Shown one piece after another: positions 10,950 through 19,790 of a DNA stretch of 64,000 nt. The notes below the pieces were generated by a model. It did not search any database and had not been told where the DNA came from. It worked only from the letters and a program-made list of their open reading frames with translations. Position 1 is the first letter of the stretch. Every line of letters begins with the position of its first letter. The translations under genes were made by a program, and so were the position numbers. The stretch is from Bacteroidota bacterium (lineage in GTDB: Bacteria > Bacteroidota > Ignavibacteria > SZUA-365). The DNA lies in contig JACZJN010000031.1 in the NCBI GenBank assembly GCA_014860565.1, positions 22,878 to 86,877 of the forward strand, given 5' to 3'.

Positions 10950-13250
10950 CTACTTGAGCAGCGTCATCATCCTGGTCAGCGACTGACCATTCGTCTGCAG
11001 GCGGTACATATAGTTTCCGCCGGGCAGATCGCTCGTCTCAAAGGTCGCCATGTGCTCTCCGGGAGGAAGCACACCGTTGACCAGCGTTGCCACGAGGCGC
11101 CCCTGCATATCGAAGACCTGCAGTAGCACCTCGGATTCCTCGGGAACGGCATAGCCGATCACCGTTGATGGGTTGAAAGGATTGGGATAGTTCTGAGCGA
11201 GACTGAACTCGGTCAAGAATTCTCCGCTGCTCTGTTTCGGCAGACAAATAAGGTAGGTAGTTCCGCCAGCTGTCACTGTGCCTGACTGCTCGGGAGACCT
11301 GAAGGTGTATGTCCCGGGCATCAGTTCCATTCCATCCGTGAAGGTGCGCCAGGCCCCAGTTGAGTACTGGGTTATACAGCTTCCAAAGATTTGTCCCGTC
11401 TGGAAATCGAAATTCTGTATACCTGCGCCTGCAGTAACGACGGGAAAGTCCGTGAATGTCGTGTAGTTGTAGCCTGCCTCGAACTTGTAACTGCCAGTTG
11501 CGAACAATTGGATATCGCGATACCCTGATGCGTTGAAATTCCCCCATGTATACCAGGAACCCCCGCCTTGGCGCAGCGTTCCGGCTTGATCCGTGATCGG
11601 AGAACCGGCATGGTCTTTCAGCCAGATACGGAGGATTTCGGTATACCAGGTGTAGTTCGACGCATTCAATTGCGCGAGACTCTGCTCGACTGAACCTTGA
11701 TTCACCGTCATTTTAATCTTGGTGAATCCGGGTAGAATATCAGCGAGGAGCACACCATTCGCATCCGTTTGTCCCACGAGAGTGCTCCCCCAGGAACCGC
11801 CGAATGCAGGCGTCGCTTTTCCACCCGCGACGCCATTGCCATTTTCATCCAGGACTCTGAGGAGTACCTTGCCCATTTCACAGCCACTTACGTTCAAGGC
11901 AACAGGTCCGTACCAAGTCGGCCCGGTCTTGAACCAGAAATTATAGGACTGTGCGAGCAGATACATTGTTGGCTTGCTGAACATCCACCACGAACCACCC
12001 TTGTTCGACTTGATGTCGCCGGCGTAATTGAATGTCACCTTGGTGGTCTGGAAGTGAACGTCGTTCGCACCTGAAGCAATTACCGGATACTGGGTCTCAC
12101 TCGCGTGGTTATAATCCATTCGCACCTTGATGCTGCCAGGGAAGGTGTAGAAGCTCACCTTTCCCGACGGTCCCGTTGTACCATGTGTATACCAGTATCC
12201 ACCACCCTGTGCCACCGTGCCACCTGGGACATCGGTAATCGGGCCGGTACAACCTTCAAGGTTGGCATTCACCTTCGCTGCCTGGAACGTTGAGTTCACC
12301 ATCACGTTCTGCTCCAGGGACGTCTGGTTCAGCGTCATCGTGATCTTGTTATCCCAGTTGTTGTTCGGGCAGTTGATGGTGAAGAAGGTCTGACCGTTTG
12401 CATCGGTCTTGAAGGACGTCGAGGGTCCCCAACTCCCACCACAGCGGTATTTCCATTGGAGGTTGCGTGTTTCAGTAGGATAGTCCGCGGGATAATTGGC
12501 GATGGGACTGCCATTCTCATCAACCAAGGTGATCATGCCGCCCGTGAGACTGCAGCCGTCGATGTCGATAGTTACCGTGGGACTTGTTGAGTAGTTGAAC
12601 TTGAAGTCCGCCCAGGCGGTGTTGCCGTACCTGTTGCTTTTCCCTCCCATCACTTCTTTTGGTCCTACAAACGGCTTCCAACCGTTATTATACCAGTAGA
12701 CATTTTGTCCGAACATATCGACTTTTGTGGTTGTCAGCACGATCACCGGGTTCACGGCAATGTCCTGGGTATGAATGGGGCTTGTCCGGCCGTCGTACGT
12801 GACTTGAAAATCGTAATTCCCCTGTCCCGGTCCGAGGGCTGAATACGGGAGCAATTCGATTGTCGCCGGTGTGTTTCCGATAGATGTGAATCCGCCGAAA
12901 TAATACTTGGCGTCTCCCACCAGCGGCGTACCGGAACAGGTTTGGAGTTTCACGGTCACCAGGATCGTATTGATGGTGAGCGTGGGATTTGTGGCAGGAT
13001 CGATGAGAATCCACTTAAATCGTCCACCACTGTAGCGGATTTCAATGTCTGTGGTTTTCGGCACGGTACCGGAGACGGTACCATTGACGGTTGTCCCGAG
13101 CGACTGCCAACCACCGTCGTAATAGAACACATTGCCTCCCGACAGCCCGTTGTTACCACTGTCGAAAAGCTGTACAGTCACTGTTCCGGAACCTGCGGTT
13201 GCCACCGCAGTCAGAGCCAGTACACAGAAGAGAATTAAAGTTGGTCGCAT
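10950..13250 (-). CDS. T9SS-sorted secreted repeat protein (paralogue B)
   Basis: 766 residues from MRPTLILFCVLALTAVATAGSG. This ATG has AGGAAGGA just upstream and begins the signal peptide, so I prefer it to the start five codons earlier. The N-terminal ~215 residues are Tyr/Trp/Gly-rich beta sequence (FYYDGGWQSLG; KYYFGGFTSIG; VYWYNNGWKPF). Residues ~220-665 carry the same repeat family as the downstream paralogue (GGSWGPSTSFKTDANGQ; YWYTHGTTGPSG; ILRIWLKDHAGSPITD; NFDFQTGQIFGSC). The last ~85 residues are a canonical T9SS domain (LAQNYPNPFNPSTVIGYAV...DLPGGNYMYRLQTNGQ). It lacks the two Ig-like domains of paralogue A. The role is unknown. Confidence 0.86.
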   Translation of the reverse strand: MRPTLILFCVLALTAVATAGSGTVTVQLFDSGNNGLSGGNVFYYDGGWQSLGTTVNGTVSGTVPKTTDIEIRYSGGRFKWILIDPATNPTLTINTILVTVKLQTCSGTPLVGDAKYYFGGFTSIGNTPATIELLPYSALGPGQGNYDFQVTYDGRTSPIHTQDIAVNPVIVLTTTKVDMFGQNVYWYNNGWKPFVGPKEVMGGKSNRYGNTAWADFKFNYSTSPTVTIDIDGCSLTGGMITLVDENGSPIANYPADYPTETRNLQWKYRCGGSWGPSTSFKTDANGQTFFTINCPNNNWDNKITMTLNQTSLEQNVMVNSTFQAAKVNANLEGCTGPITDVPGGTVAQGGGYWYTHGTTGPSGKVSFYTFPGSIKVRMDYNHASETQYPVIASGANDVHFQTTKVTFNYAGDIKSNKGGSWWMFSKPTMYLLAQSYNFWFKTGPTWYGPVALNVSGCEMGKVLLRVLDENGNGVAGGKATPAFGGSWGSTLVGQTDANGVLLADILPGFTKIKMTVNQGSVEQSLAQLNASNYTWYTEILRIWLKDHAGSPITDQAGTLRQGGGSWYTWGNFNASGYRDIQLFATGSYKFEAGYNYTTFTDFPVVTAGAGIQNFDFQTGQIFGSCITQYSTGAWRTFTDGMELMPGTYTFRSPEQSGTVTAGGTTYLICLPKQSSGEFLTEFSLAQNYPNPFNPSTVIGYAVPEESEVLLQVFDMQGRLVATLVNGVLPPGEHMATFETSDLPGGNYMYRLQTNGQSLTRMMTLLK

Positions 13251-13830
13251 GGATTCCTTCCTCATACTAAAGTTTGATTTCCCGAAAATCGAACGTCTGA
13301 TCCTTCGAGCGAGCAGAAAAATTAATGCTAGAATTCACAGGCACTTCGCGCCCCCCACGTGACACACGCCGCACCGAGGCTGAGTTACGGTCTCGACTTG
13401 ATTTGGCTGGGTTGAGCACGAATTGAGTCTGGTTACGCCAGCTTCGCTGAATGGCATACGAGGTTATACGGATGTCCCACCATTCGAGCACTGTTTACGC
13501 ACCGTCGGGTCCGTGTCCCGACGTTTCAACACGCAATGATCATCCTTGTTCTGCCACGACCTCCTGTTATATGAGATTTGGAAACCTAGACGTTGGGAAC
13601 TGGTTTTGTACCTCGATGCACATCTCACTGCGATGCCTCCCAATGGGTAACGCAGTGATGAATGCAACCCAGAGTGCAAAGCCTCGATTTAGGACAATGA
13701 GGAGTAAAATCCTTAGTATGTCGCAACATTAAGAAAAACAGGGCAGAAGGTCAATAGCTGCAGGATGCAGAACGAATAATATTTTTTGAATCCAAGCCGC
13801 TGCATGACAAGTGCGCTGAACTGCCGATAA

Positions 13831-13980
13831 TCGGCGATGCCACCACCTGCCGCACGCCTCGATGGATTTTCTTCGGACAAAATTTATCCCATTCCATTCA
13901 CCGGCATGGCGACCATCCGCTACTCGCTTACGTCGCCCGCGTTCGTCCGTCTTCACATCATGGATGCGGCGTTGCGGTAG
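13831..13980 (+). pseudogene. Decayed copy of the T9SS C-terminal domain of the gene ending at 19705
   Basis: The frame reads SAMPPPAARLDGFSSDKIYP, then IPFTGMATIRYSLTSPAF, then VRLHIMDAALR-stop. The intact gene at 19410-19549 reads MPPSAPRLDGFSLRESYPNP, then FTGMVTIRYSLTQPAF, then VRLHIMDAAGKL. DNA identity is high. About 147 bp (19550-19696) is missing, exactly 49 codons, so the stop codon remains in phase. The 3' flank also matches: gtagcgtc.cag...tatggcctt..cgac.aatacgg.caagaa. A stop lies immediately upstream (13828), so no gene body remains. This is a non-functional remnant of a duplicated or recombined T9SS gene. Confidence 0.8.
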
Positions 13981-14020
13981 CGTCACAGAGGGTATGGCCT
14001 TGTCGACGAATACGGGCAAG

Positions 14021-14089
14021 AACCGAAAAAAGGGCCGAAACGGGCAGCGGTGTGATCAGGGATGAAGCTACCAAGTGTGATTCTAACCG
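14021..14089 (+). repeat. 69-bp direct repeat, copy A
   Basis: Matches 17208-17276 in the same orientation with four substitutions and no gaps by eye. Both copies contain GCTACCRAGTGTGATTCKAACCG, whose minus-strand reading resembles a tRNA T-loop and acceptor end (GGTTCGAATC...GGTAGC). It lies at the end of the decayed T9SS remnant. Confidence 0.75.
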
Positions 14090-14219
14090 CAGTGATTGTC
14101 AAGAGAGAGTTGGGTTTGAGGGTGATATTGTTCTTATTCGGAGAGGAATTCGCGGGTGTTTTGCGTGTCTTCTCTTATGACTTGTCGGCTACGCAATGCG
14201 GAGACAGGAAAGGAATCAG

Positions 14220-14744
14220 ATGAGACTCTTCCATCGCATCATAGCTGTGATCTTGATGTGCAGTATCTTCATCACAGGTTGCACCCCCAGTTACACATTC
14301 GTGCGTGATCGGGAACCTGGGATGAACGAATTCCCAATAACGGAATTCAATGCCACGTCTGCAGACAGTGACGATGTGCTCATTTACCTTGTGTCGGGAC
14401 AGAGCATACGTGCCCACAACCTGAAGGTGGAAAAGGACTCGTTGAGTTGCGTTGACGCTAACTCAAAGATGTGGCAAATGCCTCTGAGCGGCATCGACCG
14501 TTTGGAGGAGAATTCGTCTGCCATCGGTTGCATATTTGGCACGGGATATGGCGTCTTGGCTTTTTGTGCAATTTTGGCGATATCCACACTGACCGGATTT
14601 ATTGAATCCGTACCATCCGAATCAAATGGAGGCGAGGCTGGCGTTGCGGTGACAATTTCGCTGGCGTTAGCCGCCCTTTTCTTATCCAGCATAGCTGGAG
14701 GTTTGATAGGACAAACGGTCGAGTACCGTGTAGAGGCGAAATGA
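14220..14744 (+). CDS. Small lipoprotein with two C-terminal membrane segments
   Basis: 174 residues from MRLFHRIIAVILMCSIFITGCTPS. The ATG follows AGGAAAGGA, and the upstream in-frame ATG lacks such a site. The lipobox ITGC predicts processing by signal peptidase II. The mature N-terminal part contains a short beta segment (DDVLIYLVSGQSIRAHNLKVEKDS...WQMPLSGIDRLEE) reminiscent of small SH3-like or anchor-type modules. Two hydrophobic stretches follow (GYGVLAFCAILAISTLTGFI and AVTISLALAALFLSSIAGGLIG) separated by a Gly/Ser linker. It lies 75 bp before a T9SS propeller gene and between two 69-bp direct repeats. I do not recognise the family. Confidence 0.72.
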   Translation: MRLFHRIIAVILMCSIFITGCTPSYTFVRDREPGMNEFPITEFNATSADSDDVLIYLVSGQSIRAHNLKVEKDSLSCVDANSKMWQMPLSGIDRLEENSSAIGCIFGTGYGVLAFCAILAISTLTGFIESVPSESNGGEAGVAVTISLALAALFLSSIAGGLIGQTVEYRVEAK

Positions 14745-14819
14745 TCATGGATTTCTTATCATATGAAAATAATTTTTTCAGGCACCACTCGATATTATTT
14801 CCAGGAAAGGGGGTGTGGT

Positions 14820-16991
14820 ATGATCGTTCGATGGAGTGTTTTCTTTCTGCTTCTCACGGTGGTCGCACAGGCGCAGTACGGGACCTGGAGACGCGTCGAC
14901 CAAGTCAATCCGTACGGCTTCCACAACTTGTTCGTGCTCGACGACAGTGCGATGTACGTCGCCTCATCGAACGGACTCTACAAGAGTCGGGACGGTGGTC
15001 GGCTCTGGCGAGAGATCATCGCGCCGGATGCGCCTGAATACAACTCATCGATCGTCCCCGATCCCGCGTCCGCACCGACGGGGATGGTGATGAATGTCTA
15101 CTTCCGTTACGACGGCAAAGGCACCTCCGGTGTTTTCCGGTCGTTTGATGGAGGGAGAACCTGGGGATACCTGGGTGGTCCCGTCGGGAATTGGGGGGGC
15201 TATGCCTCTCCGGCAGGAAATCAGGGAGTGTTCATGCTCTGCAGTCCCGACGGGGTTGTTCATCTCGACGTCTTCGGCACCGCGCGAAAGTACGTCGATG
15301 GACTCCCCACCAGCGGGATGGGCACGAAGCATATCGCCACGCTTGCCAACGGCGCTGCGCTGCTCTACGCGTTTCCAAACAATATTTATCTCTCCGGCAG
15401 CGGACCCCAGCCGTGGAAGACCACTTGGCGCTCAGCGAATACCTGGACGGAAGGGGAGGAAATACAGTATATCCATACAGAAGGGAACCTGGCGTGGGCA
15501 GGGACATCCACCACTGGAATCTTGCATGCATCGTATCCGAATTTTCAATGGGTCCATGCAAGTGATGGATTGGGCGCGCCTGGTGATCCATCGATGAACG
15601 TGCGGCGGATCTTCCGAGACAGGCGTGGACCCCTGGTCGCCGTGACCTACGGTGGCCTGTACTCTAGTTCGAATGGGAACCACTGGTCACCGGTGCAGAG
15701 CACGCTGCCTGACTGGGGAAAACCTGGTGCGACAGCTGTGGATTTCGAAGGTCGGTATGGCATGCACTATGGCCGGGATAGCATTTTTGTCTCCGAAGAC
15801 GAGGCAAGGACATGGGAATTGCGGTTGTCCGGGCTGGCGATGGATTCGATACGGGATATATTCTTCTTCGGAGGAGACTTGTTCGCGGCTGATCACAGAT
15901 GCCTGTTCCGTGCACGCGTCGGGTACCAGACGGGCACTCGTCATTGGCGGCAATCCATAGAGGGACTCGCGGATCCCCGGATCCGCACGCTGGCTGCTCG
16001 GCCCGATTCGACTATCCTCGCATTCGGCCTGGACGGTCAAGTATACGGACTGCCGCTCGGCAGCGCAGCCTGGCTGTCGTTGTCAGCCGATCTTTCCGGT
16101 GAAACTGTGACGACAGCGGCTTCGGCTCCCGGCGGTCTGCTCCTCGCAGGAACGGAACAAGGCGCCGTCGCCGTCAGCCGGGACGGAGGAATGGTTTGGG
16201 AATACGTGCAGCGAGCGATTACCACTGCGCCTGTGCGCAGCCTTCTCGCCGTGACCGACAGCCTCCTTTACGCCGGGACCTTCGGCGAAGGACTTCAGCG
16301 GAGCACGGATGCGGGGGCAACGTGGGCGCTTGTGTCAGCCGGTTTGACACATCCGAATATCACCGCGCTGCTGCAGACCCCGGACGGGGATCTCTACGCA
16401 GGGAGCTATGGCATGGGAGTGTATCGTTCCACCGATTTCGGCTTCACCTGGGCCCCGACCGCCACGGCGTCACCCGGGCAGTATGTGACCGGCATGGTGA
16501 CTAATTTCATCGGCGTGCTCGCGGTTGCGACCTACGATCGTGGCGTATGCATGTCGCGGAAGGACGGGACGGATTGGACCATCTGCAACCCCCAGCAGAC
16601 GGGGCTTCACTTCGTCCGACTGATGCATGAACCGACGAACAACTTTTTTTACGCCCTCACCGCCGATGGCGCGTTGTACGGGACGTGGGCCGGGCTGGCG
16701 ACCGCTGTCGGGGAACAGCCCGCACCGGCACGCTTCGAACTTCATTCCGTGTACCCGAACCCCTTCCGTGACAGGGTCGATGTGGCTTTCACGGTGCGCG
16801 GACCCGGAACAATGCGCATCGCGTTGTCCGACCTCCTCGGCCGGGAAGTCGCCGCGCGGGAGGAGACAATCACCGGGCCGGGGCTCTACCACCGGACGCT
16901 GCCCACTACCACGCTTCCACCGGGAGCATACATGTTGACACTTGAGGCGGGAGGGGAAAGGGAGATGAAAATCGTGACACATCTCCGGTAG
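14820..16991 (+). CDS. T9SS-sorted BNR/sortilin-like beta-propeller protein
   Basis: 723 residues from MIVRWSVFFLLLTVVAQAQYG, a clear signal peptide preceded by an A/G-rich site (aaagggggtg). The body carries repeated BNR/Asp-box-like blades (GLYKSRDGGRLWREI; GVFRSFDGGRTWGYL; GLYSSSNGNHWSPV; GLQRSTDAGATWALV; GVYRSTDFGFTWAP), pointing to one or two beta-propellers of the YCF48/sortilin type. The last ~85 residues form a T9SS type-A domain (VYPNPFRDRVDVAFTV...LPPGAYMLTLEAGG). Such proteins bind glycans or proteins at the surface; sialidase activity is not implied because catalytic residues cannot be assigned. It lies between the two 69-bp direct repeats. Confidence 0.84.
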   Translation: MIVRWSVFFLLLTVVAQAQYGTWRRVDQVNPYGFHNLFVLDDSAMYVASSNGLYKSRDGGRLWREIIAPDAPEYNSSIVPDPASAPTGMVMNVYFRYDGKGTSGVFRSFDGGRTWGYLGGPVGNWGGYASPAGNQGVFMLCSPDGVVHLDVFGTARKYVDGLPTSGMGTKHIATLANGAALLYAFPNNIYLSGSGPQPWKTTWRSANTWTEGEEIQYIHTEGNLAWAGTSTTGILHASYPNFQWVHASDGLGAPGDPSMNVRRIFRDRRGPLVAVTYGGLYSSSNGNHWSPVQSTLPDWGKPGATAVDFEGRYGMHYGRDSIFVSEDEARTWELRLSGLAMDSIRDIFFFGGDLFAADHRCLFRARVGYQTGTRHWRQSIEGLADPRIRTLAARPDSTILAFGLDGQVYGLPLGSAAWLSLSADLSGETVTTAASAPGGLLLAGTEQGAVAVSRDGGMVWEYVQRAITTAPVRSLLAVTDSLLYAGTFGEGLQRSTDAGATWALVSAGLTHPNITALLQTPDGDLYAGSYGMGVYRSTDFGFTWAPTATASPGQYVTGMVTNFIGVLAVATYDRGVCMSRKDGTDWTICNPQQTGLHFVRLMHEPTNNFFYALTADGALYGTWAGLATAVGEQPAPARFELHSVYPNPFRDRVDVAFTVRGPGTMRIALSDLLGREVAAREETITGPGLYHRTLPTTTLPPGAYMLTLEAGGEREMKIVTHLR

Positions 16992-17058
16992 CCTGATACG
17001 GCAGGACGGCGCTGCGGGCAATGTTCGGGAGTGTCATACAGCATGAGGCTGGGAAAGA

Positions 17059-17094
17059 AAAACCCCCCAGAGCAATTCGCTTCGGGGGGCTTTC
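17059..17094. terminator. Bidirectional hairpin terminator
   Basis: AACCCCCCAGAGC and GCTTCGGGGGGCTT pair around a short AATTC loop. The minus-strand side ends in GGTTTTTCTTT, a good U-run. On the plus strand it lies ~70 bp after the propeller gene stop at 16991. It is very similar to the hairpin at 19751-19787 next to tRNA-Val. Confidence 0.75.
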
Positions 17095-17095
17095 T

Positions 17096-17130
17096 GGTGG
17101 ACGCAGTGGGCGGCAGTTCGAACCAGTTCA
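17096..17130 (-). repeat. tRNA-3'-end-like fragment (copy 2)
   Basis: On the minus strand it reads GAACTGGTTCGAACTGCC, then GCCCACTGCGTCCACC: a T-loop-like GTTCGAA and an acceptor end identical to that of tRNA-Val (CTGCGTCCA). It abuts a hairpin in the same geometry as the real tRNA-Val at 19791. The 5' parts of a tRNA are missing. It aligns with 7907-7942. Confidence 0.45.
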
Positions 17131-17207
17131 GGGAGGATGTACTGCGCCTTTATGACCTGGCGGAATACATCCGCATGCAGGATCGCAGCGTTCAAAGTAT
17201 TGAAAAA

Positions 17208-17276
17208 AACCGAAAAATGGGCCGAAACGGGCAGCGGGGTGATCAGGGATGAAGCTACCGAGTGTGATTCGAACCG
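17208..17276 (+). repeat. 69-bp direct repeat, copy B
   Basis: Near-identical (65 of 69 by eye) and parallel to 14021-14089. The pair brackets the lipoprotein and BNR-propeller genes, a 3.1-kb segment. Confidence 0.75.
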
Positions 17277-17512
17277 TTTGTAGTAGTGAGAAATAGGGAA
17301 AAAAGTTCGCCAAGCCCAGTCGATTTCACATCCCGATGATCCAGTGTTAAGGAGGGTTAACTCAAGATACACCCATGGAAGAAGGAGAAATGACGGAAGA
17401 TGGCAGAGTAATCGCCCACCATATTATCGCGTGTGTACGGCTTGACATTGCTCCGCGCACTCAGTATGATATGAAAGATATCCTGCACCTTACTTATTCC
17501 TGGAGATTAGAA

Positions 17513-19705
17513 ATGCTTCCACGCCCCGGCGAAGTGTCTTCTCTCTTGACATGCGCATCCGTGCGGACAGGCTTTCTCCTGGCACTATTGCTCTGCGGAA
17601 TCAGCAGTATTGGATGCGCCCAGTTTTCGCATAGATTTACGAACACCGCACGCAGCGGACCGTTCGGGTTCGCTGGCGGAGCAGCGGAAGGTCCGGATGG
17701 TACTGTCTTCGTCAGCAACTCCCGGGACGGTCTTCTGGCATTCCGTTATGATGGGAAATCGCTTACTCGTATCGCGCATGTCAATGAGGGCGGCTGTGCC
17801 AATGACGTCGCAATCGATGCAGACGGCACCATTTTTCTCGCAAATGGGGATGACGGATTGCGTGCGTATTCCTGGAATGGAAATTCGTTCTGCAACATCG
17901 CACATGTCAATGATGGACCGGCTGCGCAAAGAGTGATGTTTGGAGCAGACGGGACTGTTTATCTGGCCGCGGGGAAATACGGTCTTTTTGCATATCACTA
18001 CGGTGCGGACGGATTCGTTCTGATCGCGCATGCCGATGACGGCGGTGAAGCAGCGGGGCTTGCGATTGCCGAAGACGGCACCATTTTTCTTGCGAACACG
18101 GAAGATGGATTGCGTGCCTATCGTTTGGAAGCTGATACGCTGCGCTCTGTCGCGCATTACCAAACGCAATCATTGGGGTACGCGACAGCCGTTGCCGTTG
18201 CTGTGGATGGTATGGTGTTCCTCGCTACCGACCTCGATGGCCTCTACGCTTACAGTTTTTATGGCAGCTCCTTTGCGCAGGAGGGGCATCTCGGCAATCG
18301 TCTTCAAGTCAATGACGTCACGCTCGCAGCGGACGGGACAATTCTTACTGCCAACGCCTTTTTCGGATTGCAGTCCTATATCTGGGAAGCAGGGACATTT
18401 ACGCTGCTCGACGAAATCAACGACGGTGGATGGACAATCCGGGTCACCGTGTTGAGGGACGGTGCAGTTCTCGCGTCAGCGGGGGCGGACGGTGTGCGTG
18501 TGTATGGATATGCCAATCACCACTTCAGCCACATTTCGGAAATCGAATGTGGGGGATACAGTCGGGACATCGCCATAGCTCAAGATGGGACGGTTTTCGT
18601 CGCGAACGCAGGCGGGGGATTGCTGGCGTACCGCTATGACGGATCACAGCTGTGTGAGGTCGGCCATGTCGATGACGGCGGGGATGCAACAGCGGTGGCA
18701 GTCGGCGTAGACGGCACGCTCTATCTTGCAAACTACTTTGGCGGCCTGCGTGCGTATCGATTTGATGACGGTGCATTCACCTCGCTTGGAGCGTACGCAT
18801 CGGAAGGTTTCGTCGAAGATGTCGATGTACTTCCCGATGGCACTGTTGTAGCATTGACAATGGATGACACATTGATCGCACTCACCCACGATGGTGTGAC
18901 CCTGACGAGAAGAGCACAGATCGCGGCAGGACGATCCGGCGGCAGGGTTGTCTGCAGCAGCGATGGGACGGTGTTTGTGTCCAGCAGGTATGGCCGTATC
19001 GAGGCCTTCACATTTGAACAGACGTCCTTCACCCTGAGAGCGTATACCCCCCATTCCCAAAACGATCGGGTAGAGGATATTGCCGTCGGGCCAAACGGCA
19101 TGGTGTATGCGGCTGCGAGTGAAAGCGGCCTGATAGCCTATCATTTTGAGGGATCGAGCTTCAGGGAAGTAGCGCGCCGGACGGAGGAAGGGGTTGCAGA
19201 GAACGTGTCTGTCACGGCCGATGGAACGGCATTCGTCACAGCGCAGCTAACCGGACTCCGCGCGTACCGACTGGACAACGATATCCTGACTCTCACTGCA
19301 AAAACAGCGGACACGGAGTTCCCAGTAGGCATCAGCGCATCGGCCGATGGATCGGTTTTTGTCGCCGGCGGATCTGAAGGGGTGCTGGTTTACAGTTATT
19401 ATGACACGACGGCGATGCCACCGTCTGCCCCACGCCTCGATGGATTTTCTTTGCGCGAAAGTTATCCCAATCCATTCACCGGCATGGTCACCATCCGCTA
19501 CTCGCTCACGCAACCCGCGTTCGTCCGTCTTCACATCATGGATGCGGCGGGGAAGCTGCAGCGCAGGATTGTGAACAGGATGCAGTCCTGCGGAATGCAC
19601 ACCGCAGAATTTGATGCGACAGGACTGGCTTCGGGTATGTACCTCTATCAGCTCGAGGTCGACGGTCGATTCTCGGACATCAAAGGCATGCTGCTCTTTC
19701 GGTAG
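17513..19705 (+). CDS. T9SS-sorted beta-propeller protein of ~43-residue repeats
   Basis: 730 residues from MLPRPGEVSS; the start is chosen because GGAG lies 6-8 bp upstream and a signal peptide follows (TGFLLALLLCGISSIGCAQ). About 13 tandem units of ~43 residues read roughly DGTxFxANxxxGLxAYxxxGxxxxxIAHVxDGGxAxxVAIxx, resembling LVIVD/propeller repeats. The C-terminal ~85 residues are a T9SS type-A domain (SYPNPFTGMVTIRYSLTQ...LASGMYLYQLEVDGR). It should be secreted to the surface. Some repeats are very similar at DNA level, suggesting recent internal expansion. A decayed duplicate of its C-terminal domain lies 5.5 kb upstream. Ligand unknown. Confidence 0.84.
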   Translation: MLPRPGEVSSLLTCASVRTGFLLALLLCGISSIGCAQFSHRFTNTARSGPFGFAGGAAEGPDGTVFVSNSRDGLLAFRYDGKSLTRIAHVNEGGCANDVAIDADGTIFLANGDDGLRAYSWNGNSFCNIAHVNDGPAAQRVMFGADGTVYLAAGKYGLFAYHYGADGFVLIAHADDGGEAAGLAIAEDGTIFLANTEDGLRAYRLEADTLRSVAHYQTQSLGYATAVAVAVDGMVFLATDLDGLYAYSFYGSSFAQEGHLGNRLQVNDVTLAADGTILTANAFFGLQSYIWEAGTFTLLDEINDGGWTIRVTVLRDGAVLASAGADGVRVYGYANHHFSHISEIECGGYSRDIAIAQDGTVFVANAGGGLLAYRYDGSQLCEVGHVDDGGDATAVAVGVDGTLYLANYFGGLRAYRFDDGAFTSLGAYASEGFVEDVDVLPDGTVVALTMDDTLIALTHDGVTLTRRAQIAAGRSGGRVVCSSDGTVFVSSRYGRIEAFTFEQTSFTLRAYTPHSQNDRVEDIAVGPNGMVYAAASESGLIAYHFEGSSFREVARRTEEGVAENVSVTADGTAFVTAQLTGLRAYRLDNDILTLTAKTADTEFPVGISASADGSVFVAGGSEGVLVYSYYDTTAMPPSAPRLDGFSLRESYPNPFTGMVTIRYSLTQPAFVRLHIMDAAGKLQRRIVNRMQSCGMHTAEFDATGLASGMYLYQLEVDGRFSDIKGMLLFR

Positions 19706-19750
19706 CGTCGCAGACTGTATGGCCTTTCCGACCAATACGGTCAAGAAACG

Positions 19751-19787
19751 AAAAGCCCCCGGAACCATTACGCTTCGGGGGGCTTTC
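19751..19787. terminator. Bidirectional hairpin terminator shared by tRNA-Val and the propeller gene
   Basis: AAAAGCCCCC...GGGGGGCTTTC forms a GC-rich stem over CGGAACCATTACGCTTC. It lies just downstream of tRNA-Val on the minus strand, where the run is CTTTTCG, and ~50 bp after the plus-strand stop at 19705. Confidence 0.75.
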
Positions 19788-19790
19788 GTG

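Larger units (their letters stand above)
13251..14219. other. Long intergenic region (969 bp) with remnants of a T9SS gene
   Basis: Between the divergently transcribed genes at 13250 (minus) and 14220 (plus). 13251-13830 shows nothing beyond presumed promoters. 13831-13980 is a decayed T9SS C-terminal domain, its 3' flank continues to about 14030, and 14021-14089 is one copy of a 69-bp direct repeat. Both remnants are listed separately. Confidence 0.7.
16992..17512. other. Intergenic region (521 bp) with hairpin and repeat fragments
   Basis: Contains a strong bidirectional hairpin (17059-17094), a tRNA-end-like fragment (17096-17130) and 69-bp repeat copy B (17208-17276), followed by A/T-richer sequence that should hold the promoter of the propeller gene at 17513. 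No credible gene is seen. An in-frame extension of the propeller gene reaches 17375 but lacks a ribosome-binding site and precedes the signal peptide. Confidence 0.65.

Noticed and set aside
13862..14065. 67-residue open frame MDFLRTKFIPF...
   Set aside because: It is the wrong frame of the decayed T9SS domain; the correct frame one base away reads the sorting motif.
14820..16991. Sialidase from Asp-box-like repeats
   Set aside because: BNR-type blades alone are not sufficient; the catalytic Arg triad and Tyr/Glu cannot be identified.
14021..17276. Classical integrated element with integrase
   Set aside because: No integrase, relaxase, transposase or phage gene is present between or next to the direct repeats, so only a repeat-bracketed segment is reported.
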